Shown in pieces: positions 8,201 to 16,376 of a DNA stretch of 53,853 nucleotides. The first letter of the stretch is position 1. Every line of letters starts with the position of its first letter. Made by a program: the position numbers and the translations under genes. The DNA comes from Sphingobium wenxiniae. GTDB lineage: Bacteria > Pseudomonadota > Alphaproteobacteria > Sphingomonadales > Sphingomonadaceae. The DNA lies in NCBI RefSeq assembly GCF_007830065.1, contig NZ_VLKK01000010.1, forward strand, positions 1 to 53,853, written 5' to 3'. The notes beneath the pieces were generated by a model, which worked only from the letters and a program-made list of their open reading frames with translations, searched no databases and had not been told where the DNA came from.

Positions 8201-9515
8201 GGCGTGCCCGCCGCTGTTCCGCCCGGTCACCACCGACTGCAAGGGCGAGGCCCGTTTCACCAGCACGATTGCGCGGCGCCTCGACGCCTTGGGCGCGCTC
8301 ACCCGCGGCCAGCGCCAGACCGGCGGGCAGGGGATGTTCGATGCCAGCGACAACCTCGAGAGCATCTACGCCAAGCACGCACTCCACGACTGGTATGGCC
8401 TGCTCGCTATGGCCAAGCTCAAGAGCACGACCTTGTCGGAGTTCCAGCGGATGAGCGGGCTCGAACTCACTGACCAGGACGGGGTGCTGCGCGAGGATCT
8501 GCCGCCGATCCAGCGCTGGCTCAACCGCATCCTCGCCATGAAGATCGCCGTCCAGAACGCGATCTTCGACGAGTTCCTGACCCTCGTCGAGACACGAGTC
8601 TCGGCGGCGAAGGAAGCCGGGACCTTCGACATCGGTGTCGAGACCGTGTCGGTGGAAGCCTGCGAGGTGCTCTCCGACACGGTGATCCGGACCGACCCGG
8701 TTACCGGCGCGACTTCGCACCTCCTCGAGCTGTCGCTGACCCAGCGGCGCAAGGTCCTCTCGCTCGAGCGCGTGCTTAAAGTGGCATCCTATGAGGAACA
8801 GCCGCTGTTCCTGCGCAATGACAAGTCGGGCAAGGTCGCACTCGCGGTTCCGGCGCCCTCGCACATGGACGAGGAGGGCCACATGATCCGCCGCTACGAA
8901 CTCGTGCGGCCATTGCGCAGCGAGTACCTGCGCGCCGACCGGCTCGACGAGTCCGCCTGGGAGCCCGTGACCAAGGCCAGGTTCAGCGCGCTGTGGGAGG
9001 AGGAATATGCAGCCGACGAAAGCCAACTTGTCACCGAGACCGTCTATCTCGCAACCGGGCTGCTCCTCCCGATCTGGGGCGCGCTTCCCAAGGAAGACCT
9101 CACGGTCAATCGCATCGTCGACAAGTCCGGTGCATCATGGCTCGGCCGGCATGTCCACGACCTCTACGTCGATGCGACCCTCGAGAAGCTTGGGGTTGCC
9201 CGCAAGGCGCAGACTGATCCGGCCAAGATTGCCGCCGCCATCCTCGGAGGAGGGACTTGGAAGGCGCCGCATCCCCTCAATTTCACGATCCGCACAGCGC
9301 GAGTGAACGGTTCCCGCAGGATCGAGATTGTCGATGCCGAAGCCGAGCGCATCCCCGAGCTCAAGGCCAAGGGCTGCTTCACGGAAATCATTGCCTACAA
9401 GACGCGGGTGTTCGTGCCGACGGACAAGGCCGACCAAATCCTTGCAAGCCTGATTGGACAGGCACCTTGCGAGGAGCTTGCAGACGCGAACGAATGTGGT
9501 AGACTTAGTTCATAG
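5250..9515 (+). CDS. Methyltransferase-like / Strawberry-notch family helicase
   Basis: This 1421-residue plasmid protein has two parts. Residues about 125-290 form an N6-adenine-type methyltransferase domain with the SAM-binding LEPSAGTGIIA and the catalytic NPPF at about 195. From about residue 410 it is a superfamily 2 helicase of the Strawberry-notch type. Walker A is GDGTGAGKGR near 469, the DEAH box (VIVFDEAHEM) near 576, and motif VI (IQGLGRTHRTHQ) near 974. Such proteins are common on alphaproteobacterial plasmids and in phages, where the methylase part may be inactive or may protect DNA; its actual role is not established. The ATG at 5250 has CAGGAG nine bases upstream. The gene follows the Toprim gene, suggesting a replication or establishment operon. 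Confidence 0.88.
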   Translation: MTTTIPRASAILGAARTLAAKLLLAVPIDRAALSQAMTESAGGSDAAGAWQQRDSFEALEVALSLAIPELVGRMEVGSAIGTLEALTRELPTHTVRSEDQIQFQQFSTPPALARFAVHLARLSGDDMVLEPSAGTGIIASLARGAVKDLILNELEPTRADLLEALFPSTKVYRHDGAKLSALLSGTARPSVVLMNPPFSVSQSRGEDQNTAARHLRAALDHLLPGGRIVAIMPDWFSPSARYEETFRRTLEGARVVLSLRLDKGGYVKHGTGIAVRVLVIDKVPGEIGVSTISRGSVGEIFAALSTVPPRATLRDPTQAAVHRPKLSLFRSVKTGPARPVIVRAPQTNDVRPVAYKVLAEPAAMGEQRGVYADYRPSRVVIAEAGEHPTHLVESAAMASIAAPKPGYVPSLPERTVTARLLSAAQLETVIYAGEAWSRDLHGRFSHPAGEVALKEDPEGQLYRTGFFLGDGTGAGKGRQAAACILDQWLKGNRRHIWISKNAPLLEDAQRDWTAIGGLPSDVLELSRWKIGEEITAPGGILFVPYGTLRSSRVEDTRLDQIVRWAGEDFEGVIVFDEAHEMGGVAGGEGALGQKQGSLQGIAGVLLQNTLPRARVLYASATGASDVNNLAYAVRLGLWGPGTAFANREQFISEIRDGGIAAMELVARDLKASGLYLARALSFAGVEYDILRHDLTAEQIAVYDTYCDAWTIIHQNLEAALELTGIVDGLENKTLNSGAKAAARSRFEGTKQRFFGQVLLSLKLPSIYPAIDEHLGEGDSVVVQLVSTAESILNRRLDELEPTEREALDIAYDCKEYVVDYLTRAFPTRQMEEYTDELGDVRSRPMWDEAGNPVHNPQAEAARADLIEHICAMPPIPTALDALLEHYGVTAVAEVTGRSKRLVRDGSGQQRLESRSPRTNLAETTAFMSGTKRILVFSDAGGTGRSYHASLDAKNQQRRVHFLLEPGWRADRAIQGLGRTHRTHQACPPLFRPVTTDCKGEARFTSTIARRLDALGALTRGQRQTGGQGMFDASDNLESIYAKHALHDWYGLLAMAKLKSTTLSEFQRMSGLELTDQDGVLREDLPPIQRWLNRILAMKIAVQNAIFDEFLTLVETRVSAAKEAGTFDIGVETVSVEACEVLSDTVIRTDPVTGATSHLLELSLTQRRKVLSLERVLKVASYEEQPLFLRNDKSGKVALAVPAPSHMDEEGHMIRRYELVRPLRSEYLRADRLDESAWEPVTKARFSALWEEEYAADESQLVTETVYLATGLLLPIWGALPKEDLTVNRIVDKSGASWLGRHVHDLYVDATLEKLGVARKAQTDPAKIAAAILGGGTWKAPHPLNFTIRTARVNGSRRIEIVDAEAERIPELKAKGCFTEIIAYKTRVFVPTDKADQILASLIGQAPCEELADANECGRLSS

Positions 9516-9537
9516 AACTTAGCTAAGGTAACTGGAA

Positions 9538-9777
9538 ATGGACACGGTCAACATTCATGAAGCAAAGACGCATTTGTCGCGCTTGCTCGAGCGCGTGCTG
9601 CGCGGGAATGCGGTCGTGATCGCCCGGTCGGGCAAGCCGATTGCGAAAATGGTGCCAATCGACACTGCTGCACCGTCCAAGATCAAGCGCCTGGGTTTCC
9701 TCAAAGGGGAAATGCGCGTGCCGGAAGATTTCGACCGTATGGGCGAGGGTGAAATTGAAGCGCTGTTCGAAGCCTGA
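9538..9777 (+). CDS. Phd/YefM-family antitoxin
   Basis: A 79-residue antitoxin with the Phd N-terminal fold begins MDTVNIHEAKTHLSRLLERV and includes the VIARSGKPIAKMVP strand typical of this family. The C-terminal third (FLKGEMRVPEDFDRM) should wrap the toxin. The N-terminal domain usually dimerises and binds its own promoter. It is followed after 3 bases by a PIN-domain toxin, so the two form one module. The ATG is preceded by TAAGGTAACTGGAA, a modest ribosome site. The module sits just after the helicase gene in the same direction. Confidence 0.9.
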   Translation: MDTVNIHEAKTHLSRLLERVLRGNAVVIARSGKPIAKMVPIDTAAPSKIKRLGFLKGEMRVPEDFDRMGEGEIEALFEA

Positions 9778-9780
9778 GCG

Positions 9781-10167
9781 ATGAAATTTCTCCTTGATAC
9801 ACATGTCCTCCTCTGGGCAGCGGGCTTTCCGGAACGATTGACGCCTGCCGCCCGGAAACTGATCAACGATGAGGGCAACGAACTGGTCTTCAGCGCTGCC
9901 AGCCTTTGGGAAATCGCGATCAAGAACGGGCTCGGGCGGGAAGACTTCGCAGTCGACGCACGCGTATTGCGCCGGGCGTTGATCGACAACGGATACGTCG
10001 AGCTCGCCATTTCAAGCGAACACGCCGTTGCAATTTCCCAGTTGCCTCCGATTCACAAGGACCCATTCGATAGAATGCTGATCGCTCAGTCGATCGTCGA
10101 GGGCATCACCTTGCTCACATCAGACGAAACAGTCTGCCGGTACTCCGGACCCATCCGACAGGTCTGA
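9781..10167 (+). CDS. VapC-like PIN-domain toxin
   Basis: A 128-residue PIN-domain ribonuclease starts MKFLLDTHVLLWAA with the first acidic residue, Asp6. A second acidic residue lies in SLWEIAIKNGLGRE, and the C-terminal acidic cluster is in KDPFDRMLIAQS. The family cleaves RNA (often tRNA) in a metal-dependent way and is neutralised by the antitoxin encoded 3 bases upstream. Full length and all expected acidic residues are present, so the toxin looks functional. It is convergent with the next gene. Confidence 0.92.
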   Translation: MKFLLDTHVLLWAAGFPERLTPAARKLINDEGNELVFSAASLWEIAIKNGLGREDFAVDARVLRRALIDNGYVELAISSEHAVAISQLPPIHKDPFDRMLIAQSIVEGITLLTSDETVCRYSGPIRQV

Positions 10168-10186
10168 TTGTTCCGCTCGCGTCAGA

Positions 10187-10645
10187 TCAATACCGACCCG
10201 CGCCATCCGCAATCAGGTCGTCCATCGCTTTCGAACGAATCTTGTCGCGCTCCGCCTTGTACGCGAACACGTCTTCAGCCTTGAGGCGACGGTGCCGGCC
10301 CACCATGCTGTGCGCGACATCGCCCTTCTCGATAAGCCTGATGAGATAGGGACGGGACATGTTGAGCAGATCTGCTGCCTGCTGCGTCGTCAACATCTGC
10401 TGGATCGGCACGAGCGTGACGGCATCTCCGCTCCCGATGTGACGCAGCAACTTGAGGAACAGGTCCGACATCGCCGGTGTCAGCGAGATTTCTACCGGCT
10501 TCCTGGTCTTGGGATCGGTCAAGTGCAGTTTGGCTTCGCCGGGCTTCTGCGAGGCAAGGATACGCCGTAGCTGGTTGGCGATCTGCCGATCATCGGCAGA
10601 GGGCGGCCTGTTGCCGAAGGGCAAGGCATTGGCTGGCAGTGTCAT
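10187..10645 (-). CDS. Excisionase-type HTH antitoxin-like protein, without its usual toxin
   Basis: A 152-residue protein whose C-terminal half contains a MerR/excisionase-type HTH (LTTQQAADLLNMSRPYLIRL, then GRHRRLKAEDVFAYKAERD). Related proteins in alphaproteobacteria often act as antitoxins to a PIN-domain toxin encoded directly downstream. Here the downstream gene is the convergent, unrelated VapC, so this copy appears to be an orphan. The ATG at 10645 has GGAGAG about five bases upstream; a longer frame to 10747 lacks such a site. The N-terminal part (about residues 1-75) contains a KPVEISLTPAMSDLFLKLL helix. It may still act as a DNA-binding regulator. Confidence 0.7.
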   Translation of the reverse strand: MTLPANALPFGNRPPSADDRQIANQLRRILASQKPGEAKLHLTDPKTRKPVEISLTPAMSDLFLKLLRHIGSGDAVTLVPIQQMLTTQQAADLLNMSRPYLIRLIEKGDVAHSMVGRHRRLKAEDVFAYKAERDKIRSKAMDDLIADGAGRY

Positions 10646-10836
10646 CGTTTCTCTCCGCTGATGGCGATATCCCGAAGCGCATATTCGAAATAAACGCAAC
10701 CAAGTTGTGCGCCTCAGGTTCCGATGCAGGTCCGATCCATGAGGCATAAATCGATCATTTATGCCTCATGGCACCAAGCGGCCCGCCCTGGGACGCGCGG
10801 TTGCGCCCGGGAATTCGGGCAATCCTGAAACCGTGA

Positions 10837-10847
10837 GGGGAGGGGGG
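10837..10847 (+). repeat. G-rich intergenic motif (copy 2)
   Basis: GGGGAGGGGGG followed by CTGGAAGGGG. It lies 55 bases before the ATG of the ParB-family gene, the same placement as the copy at 5192. Confidence 0.7.
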
Positions 10848-10901
10848 CTGGAAGGGGTGAGCCGAAGGGCTCGGCCAAATCCGGCCTTCAGGAGCACTCC
10901 C

Positions 10902-12956
10902 ATGAACGACATCGAGTTGATCCCGCTCGGCAAGCTACGCCTGTCCGAAGCCAACGTCCGCAAGAACGACAGCAACCTCTTCATCGAGGAACTGGCCGCC
11001 AATATCGAGGCCAAGGGCCTCCTCCAGAACCTGATCGTCGTGCCCGCCAAGAAGCGCGGCATGTTCGATGTGACCGCGGGCGGCCGGCGCCTGCGCGCCC
11101 TCAACTTTCTTCTGACGGCGGGCAAGCTTCCCAAGGACCACCCCGTCGCCTGCCGCGTCCTCGACATCGATGCCGCTGAGCAGTCCGAACTCTCGCTGAT
11201 CGAGAACGTCATCCGGCTCGACATGACGCCGACCGACGAGATCCGGGCCTACAAGCACTTCGTCAATGAGGGCAGCGACCTCGACGCGATCGCCAAGCGG
11301 TTCGGCCGCACCCGCCGGTTCATCGAAGGCCGCCTGCGGCTTGCCGACCTCGCCGATCCGATCTTCGCCGCGCTCGAAGAGGGCAAGATCACCCTCGACG
11401 TCGCCAAGGCTTATGCGACGACGCCCAACCACGACCGCCAGATGATGGTCTGGAACGAGCTGTCGAACTCCTGGCAGGGCAACAATCCGGACTCGATCCG
11501 CCGCATGGTGACGCACAGCGCGATCCGTTCGTCCTCGCCGATGGCCAAGCTTGCCAGCGAGGCCGACTACCTCGCCGCCGGCGGCAAGATTGAGCGCGAC
11601 CTTTTCACCGAGGACGGCGGCGAGACGTGGATCGATGCGGAGATCGCCCAGCGCATCGCCGGCGAGAAGCTCCAGGCTTTCGCGGCCGAAATTGCCGAAA
11701 CCTCCGGCTATGCCTGGGTGCGCCCGATCCTCGAGACCCGCGTCACCTACAACGCAACCGAAGACCTCCACCAGATCCATCTCGAACCCCCGCCGCTCAC
11801 CGAGGAGGAGCAGGTCGAGGCCGACAAGCTGCTCGAGACGATCTCGGTGCTCGAAGCCGAAAGCGAGACCCTGGACGAGGACGACGAGGCTGCCGCCGCG
11901 GACTTCCAGGCACGATGGGATGCCGCAAGCAGCGCCTACGATGCGCTCCACGACAAACCCCCGGTGATCCCCGAGGAGATGAAGGCCAATGTTGGCTGCT
12001 TCGTGATCATTGGCGCTGACGGCCAGCCTGTGGTTGCGAGCGGCCTCTACAGCGACAAGCCGCTCGAACGCCGTAAGGCGCGTGGGTCCGAAGCGGGAGA
12101 CGGCGCCAGCGGGGCAGCAGGGGAGGGCGGTAGTGCTTCTGCCGCACCCAAGCCTCTGTCGCAAAAGCTGGTCGAGGAACTCGCCGTCCAGCGCCGCGAC
12201 ATTCTCGCGATCAACCTCGCTTCGAACCCGGCGATCGCGCTCGATTACCTGATCTTCGCCATTGCCGACTCTCGCGCGCTCTACAGTGCGCAGGCCTTGG
12301 GCACGACGCTCCGCGCCCCGTCGCCCTCGCTCTACCTAGCCAACTACCCTGAAAGCCCGGCGCACACGCTGATGGCCGATATCCGCGAGACGCTCGACCT
12401 GTCGTGGACCGAGCACCGCCGCACGGTCGACCGGTTCTCCGCGTTCAGCGCGCTCGACGACGATGCCAAGGCGAACTGGCTCGCCTGGTGCATGGCAAAG
12501 ACGCTCGAGGCCAGCATGGGGATCGACAGGAAGGCAGGGCAGTCCGGCCCTGAGCCGATCGACCTCCACGACCATCTCGCCGCGCTGATGGGGATCAACG
12601 TCGCCAGCCACTGGCGGCCGACCTCGGCCAACTACTTCGACCGGGTCAGCAAGCAGGCGCTGCTCGCCCACGTCAGCGAAGTCGGCGGACCGACCATGGC
12701 GGCGAGCTTCATGGGCTCGAAGAAGGGCGATCTCTCGGCCTCCTGCGAAAAGCTGTTCGCCGGCGAGACCATCGTCGCACCCGAGGTCAAGCAGGCTGCA
12801 CTCGCCTGGGTGCCCGAGGCCATGCGCTTCCGGGTGCTGGCTGCGAGTGAGCCTGATGAAGAAGGCCCGGTAGAGCACGATCCCGAGAGCGATGCCGGCG
12901 AAGTCGAACCTGCCGACGAGCAGGACGCCGAAGCCGGCGAGACCGTCGACGCCTGA
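10902..12956 (+). CDS. ParB/Srx-domain protein, plasmid type
   Basis: A 684-residue protein with an N-terminal ParB nuclease-like domain (residues 1-115). It contains IPLGKLRLSEANVRKN, the GRRLRAL motif with the conserved arginines, and SELSLIENVIRLDM. A ParB-type HTH follows (DAIAKRFGRTRRFIEGRLRL, about 130-150). The C-terminal 450 residues are poorly conserved and acidic, ending in a D/E-rich tail. No ParA is adjacent, and a separate ParA/RHH pair is present 9 kb away. This is therefore probably not the centromere-binding protein but one of the large ParB-like proteins common on sphingomonad and rhizobial plasmids. CAGGAG precedes the ATG at 10902. The GHKL and ArdC genes follow in the same direction. 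Confidence 0.85.
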   Translation: MNDIELIPLGKLRLSEANVRKNDSNLFIEELAANIEAKGLLQNLIVVPAKKRGMFDVTAGGRRLRALNFLLTAGKLPKDHPVACRVLDIDAAEQSELSLIENVIRLDMTPTDEIRAYKHFVNEGSDLDAIAKRFGRTRRFIEGRLRLADLADPIFAALEEGKITLDVAKAYATTPNHDRQMMVWNELSNSWQGNNPDSIRRMVTHSAIRSSSPMAKLASEADYLAAGGKIERDLFTEDGGETWIDAEIAQRIAGEKLQAFAAEIAETSGYAWVRPILETRVTYNATEDLHQIHLEPPPLTEEEQVEADKLLETISVLEAESETLDEDDEAAAADFQARWDAASSAYDALHDKPPVIPEEMKANVGCFVIIGADGQPVVASGLYSDKPLERRKARGSEAGDGASGAAGEGGSASAAPKPLSQKLVEELAVQRRDILAINLASNPAIALDYLIFAIADSRALYSAQALGTTLRAPSPSLYLANYPESPAHTLMADIRETLDLSWTEHRRTVDRFSAFSALDDDAKANWLAWCMAKTLEASMGIDRKAGQSGPEPIDLHDHLAALMGINVASHWRPTSANYFDRVSKQALLAHVSEVGGPTMAASFMGSKKGDLSASCEKLFAGETIVAPEVKQAALAWVPEAMRFRVLAASEPDEEGPVEHDPESDAGEVEPADEQDAEAGETVDA

Positions 12957-13033
12957 TACAGCCCTGCCGGCACGCTGCCCGTACCTCTCTAGCGACCTGC
13001 GGCAGCGTGCCGGTCCATCCAGGACATGAACCC

Positions 13034-14698
13034 ATGACCATGATCACCAAGCTGCGCGCCCGGGTCTCACCGCACGCGATCTCGAAGGTCACCCGCATTT
13101 TCAACGGGACCCTCGACGACATCTTCAACGAACTCTTCCAGAATGCCCGCCGCGCGGGCGCGACCTGCATCACCGTCACCGCCGAGCACATGGCAGATGC
13201 CTGCCTCATCACGGTGAGCGATGACGGCGCCGGGATCGCCGACCCGGTCGACCTCCTCTCACTCGGCCAGTCCGACTGGTCCGAGGAGTGTCGAACCCGC
13301 GAGGACCCGGCGGGCATGGGCTTCTTCAGCCTTGCTGGCCTCGACACCGTGGTCAGTTCGCAAAGCGCGGGTGGTGCGTTCTCGCTGGCAATCACAGGCG
13401 ATGCCTGGACCGGCGAGGCCGACATCGATGTGCTGCCCTTCGACGGGCCGCGCGGCACGGCAATCGCCTTCCGGTTCGATCCGCAGCCTGACGGTAAGCT
13501 CGAACGCTGCGTCGAGGCGGCGGCCCGGTTTCTGCCGCTTGCCGTCAGTTACAACGGCAAGGACCTCGCCAGCGCCGATTTCCTCGCCGACGCGCACAAG
13601 GTCATCGAGCGGGAGGGGTTCCGGATCGGCGTGTTCCGCGACCGGCACTCGCCGCACGTGGCGACGCTCAATTTCCACGGGGTCACCCTCAAACACGCTT
13701 TCCCGGTCGTGAAGGAAGTCCATCACACCCAGTGGTCCGTGCAGGTCGACGTGATCGACGCGCCCGATCTCGTCCTGGTCCTGCCCGCCCGCAAGGAAAT
13801 CTACCGCAACGCCGCGCTCGACCGGCTCGTGGCACTCTGCCGCGAGGCGATCTTTTCGGTCATCCGCGAGGAACCGTTCCACCGCCTGAGCTTCGAGGAC
13901 TGGCTCGAGGCGAGCCTGTATTACGACAATTTCCCGCAGGCGGCGCGGCAGTTGCCGCTGTGGTACCCGACGCTCGCCCGCGACAGCTACCGCGAGGTGC
14001 CGCGCTTTGCCGACCTCGAGCCGGGCGCGGCGATCTATGACGACACGGACTCCTTCGATGCCGTCACCTTCGGCCGTGCCCTGCGGCGCTCGAACGGGGG
14101 CGAGATGCACCGCCTCGGCGGCCCCGACCCGCGCGCCTTCCACGAGCCGATCACCAACTTCATCGGCTATCCCTGGTACGATGCCCTCCCGGCTTTCGTC
14201 CGTACCGGCGAGCGCTTCACCTTCGATGGCGGCAAGCCGACCGATGAAGAGGGTGCCGTTACCGTCCGCCCCGACGCGATCACGATCGAACTCACCGATC
14301 AGCACGACCGGCGGCTCGATCTCGAGACCGACTTTGCGATTCTGGAAGATGCCGATTCCTGGGGTGATCCCGACTGCGCGCACATTGCGCTGACCCGGAC
14401 CACCGCGCTGGGGCCCGACGATCTCACCGACCTCATCATCGATGCGGTGTTCAGCCCTTCCGACGATTCAGATGCCGACAGCTACGACACCCAGGAGACC
14501 CGCTTCCGACACGATGCGGCGGTGCGCGCCCATGCCATCCTCGAAGGCGAGGACGCCGCGATCCTTGCCGGCATCCGCATGGCCTTCGCCGACCGCGTCG
14601 CCTGGCGCATCCCGCACGGGCGCACGCTGCGCCTCTCCTGGTCGAACGCCGCCTCCGACCTCTCGCTCGATCCTGCCCAGGAGGGCCCCGTCCAGTGA
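13034..14698 (+). CDS. GHKL-type (Hsp90-like) ATPase of unknown role
   Basis: A 554-residue protein with a Bergerat-fold ATPase domain in its first 130 residues. The N box is ELFQNARRAGA (residues 36-46), the G1 box is SDDGAGI near 65, and the G2 box is AGMGFFSLAG near 93. The rest has no recognised domain. Related proteins with a GHKL domain and a long unknown C-terminus occur on many alphaproteobacterial plasmids beside ParB-like and ArdC genes. The ATG at 13034 lies 77 bases after the ParB-like stop. Its last bases overlap the GTG start of ardC (GTGA), so the two are translationally coupled. Confidence 0.8.
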   Translation: MTMITKLRARVSPHAISKVTRIFNGTLDDIFNELFQNARRAGATCITVTAEHMADACLITVSDDGAGIADPVDLLSLGQSDWSEECRTREDPAGMGFFSLAGLDTVVSSQSAGGAFSLAITGDAWTGEADIDVLPFDGPRGTAIAFRFDPQPDGKLERCVEAAARFLPLAVSYNGKDLASADFLADAHKVIEREGFRIGVFRDRHSPHVATLNFHGVTLKHAFPVVKEVHHTQWSVQVDVIDAPDLVLVLPARKEIYRNAALDRLVALCREAIFSVIREEPFHRLSFEDWLEASLYYDNFPQAARQLPLWYPTLARDSYREVPRFADLEPGAAIYDDTDSFDAVTFGRALRRSNGGEMHRLGGPDPRAFHEPITNFIGYPWYDALPAFVRTGERFTFDGGKPTDEEGAVTVRPDAITIELTDQHDRRLDLETDFAILEDADSWGDPDCAHIALTRTTALGPDDLTDLIIDAVFSPSDDSDADSYDTQETRFRHDAAVRAHAILEGEDAAILAGIRMAFADRVAWRIPHGRTLRLSWSNAASDLSLDPAQEGPVQ

Positions 14699-15606
14699 CC
14701 CGTCACCCCAAGCCCGACGTCGCGCAGGTCATCACCGACCTGATCCTCGAGAAGATCGCCGCCGGCACGGCCCCGTGGCTCAAGCCCTGGACCGCGACCA
14801 GCACGCGGCCGCTGCGCCACAACGGGGTCCCCTATTCGGGGATCAACACCTTCTTCCTCTGGGCGGTCGCCGAGAGCCGGGGCTACGCCAGCCCCTACTG
14901 GATGACCTTCCGTCAGGCGCTCGAACTCGGCGCCCATGTCCGCAAGGGCGAGAGCGGCTCGTTCAGCGTGTTCTACAGCTCGGCGCGCAAGACCGACACC
15001 GATCGCGAGACCGGTGAAAAGAGCGAAAAGACGATCCGGTTCATGAAGTGGAACCACGTCTTTAACGCCTCGCAGATCGAGGGGCTGCCGGCGCACTACT
15101 ACCCCGAGCCGCTGGACCCCAAGTCGATCGGCGAACTCTCTGCCGAGGTTCAGGCCTTCCTCGATGCGATCCCGATCCGCGTCGTCCACGGCGGCGACAG
15201 TGCGCATTACACGCCGAGCACCGACACAGTCACCTTGCCGTCGCCAAACGCGTTCCATTCGATCGAGGCGTATTTCTCGACCCGGTGCCACGAGCTTGGC
15301 CACGCCACAGGGTCGGCCAAGCGGCTCAATCGCCAGTTCGGCAAGCGTTTCGGGGACGATGCCTATGCCTTCGAAGAAATCGTAGCCTCGCTCTGCCAGG
15401 CCACCCTCTGCGCCGAATACGGCCTTCCCAACGAACTCCACGACAGCCACGCCTCCTACATCCACCACTGGATGAAGATCCTGCGCGGCGACAAGACCGC
15501 GATCCTCCACGCGGCGGCCAAGGCCGAGCAGGCGGTCAAGTGGCTTCGCCAGTTCGATCCGGCGCTCGGTTCGACCCTGCCGGACGAACTCAAGGAGGCA
15601 GCCTGA
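14695..15606 (+). CDS. ardC: ArdC-family anti-restriction protein
   Basis: A 303-residue protein of full family length. The N-terminal ArdC domain begins DVAQVITDLILEKIAAGTAPW and binds single-stranded DNA in the family; the C-terminal half is a zinc metallopeptidase-like domain with HELGH at about residue 198. ArdC proteins protect plasmid DNA entering a new cell by conjugation from restriction. The start is GTG at 14695, overlapping the previous stop by 4 bases. It ends before a strong hairpin (15634-15654). The motif residues are all present, so it should be functional. Confidence 0.93.
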   Translation: MTRHPKPDVAQVITDLILEKIAAGTAPWLKPWTATSTRPLRHNGVPYSGINTFFLWAVAESRGYASPYWMTFRQALELGAHVRKGESGSFSVFYSSARKTDTDRETGEKSEKTIRFMKWNHVFNASQIEGLPAHYYPEPLDPKSIGELSAEVQAFLDAIPIRVVHGGDSAHYTPSTDTVTLPSPNAFHSIEAYFSTRCHELGHATGSAKRLNRQFGKRFGDDAYAFEEIVASLCQATLCAEYGLPNELHDSHASYIHHWMKILRGDKTAILHAAAKAEQAVKWLRQFDPALGSTLPDELKEAA

Positions 15607-15633
15607 CGGTGTCCGGGAAGCCGAGGCACTTGG

Positions 15634-15654
15634 CCCGCTCGCAGCGCGAGCGGG
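15634..15654 (+). terminator. GC-rich hairpin after ardC
   Basis: CCCGCTCGC-agc-GCGAGCGGG forms a perfect 9-bp stem with a 3-base loop, 28 bases after the ardC stop. It is not followed by a T-run but by the G-rich motif, so it may be a processing or pausing site rather than an intrinsic terminator. A similar hairpin with an AGC loop precedes the G-rich motif near 23252. Confidence 0.5.
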
Positions 15655-15656
15655 AA

Positions 15657-15666
15657 GGGGAGGGGG
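15657..15666 (+). repeat. G-rich intergenic motif (copy 3)
   Basis: GGGGAGGGGG followed by TGGG, 44 bases before the ATG at 15710, directly after the hairpin. Confidence 0.7.
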
Positions 15667-15709
15667 TGGGAGCCCGATGCGCCAGGGGGCGCAAAGGGAG
15701 ATTTCACCG

Positions 15710-16366
15710 ATGAACTACGATCTCGACTTCCGCTATCGCCGTGCCCTGCAGCCCGACGCGCTCGCAACCATTGCCACCGCCACCCAGGCCGTGGTCGATG
15801 CAATGCAGGACGCGCGCAACGCCGGGATCGACCCAGCGCGCGATCCCGCGACGATCCTGCTCGCGCGTCACGTCGGGCGCATCGCATTGGGCCACGCGCC
15901 CGACGAAACCTTTGCCGAAGACCTGCCGCTGCGCCGGCAGTGCCTGGCCAAGATCGACGAGCTGAAATTGAAGCCCGCGCTGGTCGCGCTCGCCCGCCGC
16001 GGCATCGGTTACGATCCCGAAGCCAAGCGCGCCTTCCACCGCGAAGCCCGCTCGGCATTGCGGGTGGCGGCGCGCCATCTCGGTCTCGAGCCAGATCAGT
16101 ACGATCTGCGCAGCAACTTCGCCGGCCCTGCGGTCTCGGGCGAGATCACGCTCCACGGCGACGAGATCTACATCCAGGTCTCGATCCCCTGCATCCATCC
16201 GGGCCGCGAGGTCATGTTCCGCCGGTGCAAAGGCCGCCAGGACTACCTCGGCGATCGAAATCACTTTTGCGACATCGCGGTCCTTGCCGCGCCGCACAGC
16301 TTCCGCGCGCTCGTCGTCCGCGAGACCGGCCTTTCCATCAATCCGCGCCAACAGGCGCTCGTCTAG
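15710..16366 (+). CDS. Conserved plasmid protein of unknown function
   Basis: A 218-residue protein that I cannot assign. It is mostly helical in its first half, with a repeated Ala/Arg-rich character, and has a strand-rich second half (SGEITLHGDEIYIQVSIPC, then FRRCKGRQDYLGDRNHFCDI). Two cysteines (CKGRQDY and HFCDI) and nearby histidines may bind a metal but do not form a classic finger. GGGAG lies 9 bases before the ATG. It belongs to the ArdC-to-DUF6927 run of rightward backbone genes and is followed after 10 bases by the next gene. Confidence 0.75.
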   Translation: MNYDLDFRYRRALQPDALATIATATQAVVDAMQDARNAGIDPARDPATILLARHVGRIALGHAPDETFAEDLPLRRQCLAKIDELKLKPALVALARRGIGYDPEAKRAFHREARSALRVAARHLGLEPDQYDLRSNFAGPAVSGEITLHGDEIYIQVSIPCIHPGREVMFRRCKGRQDYLGDRNHFCDIAVLAAPHSFRALVVRETGLSINPRQQALV

Positions 16367-16376
16367 GAGAACCGCC

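Noticed and set aside
7992..9026. A 344-codon minus-strand frame
   Set aside because: Antisense to the helicase gene, with no family-like motifs.
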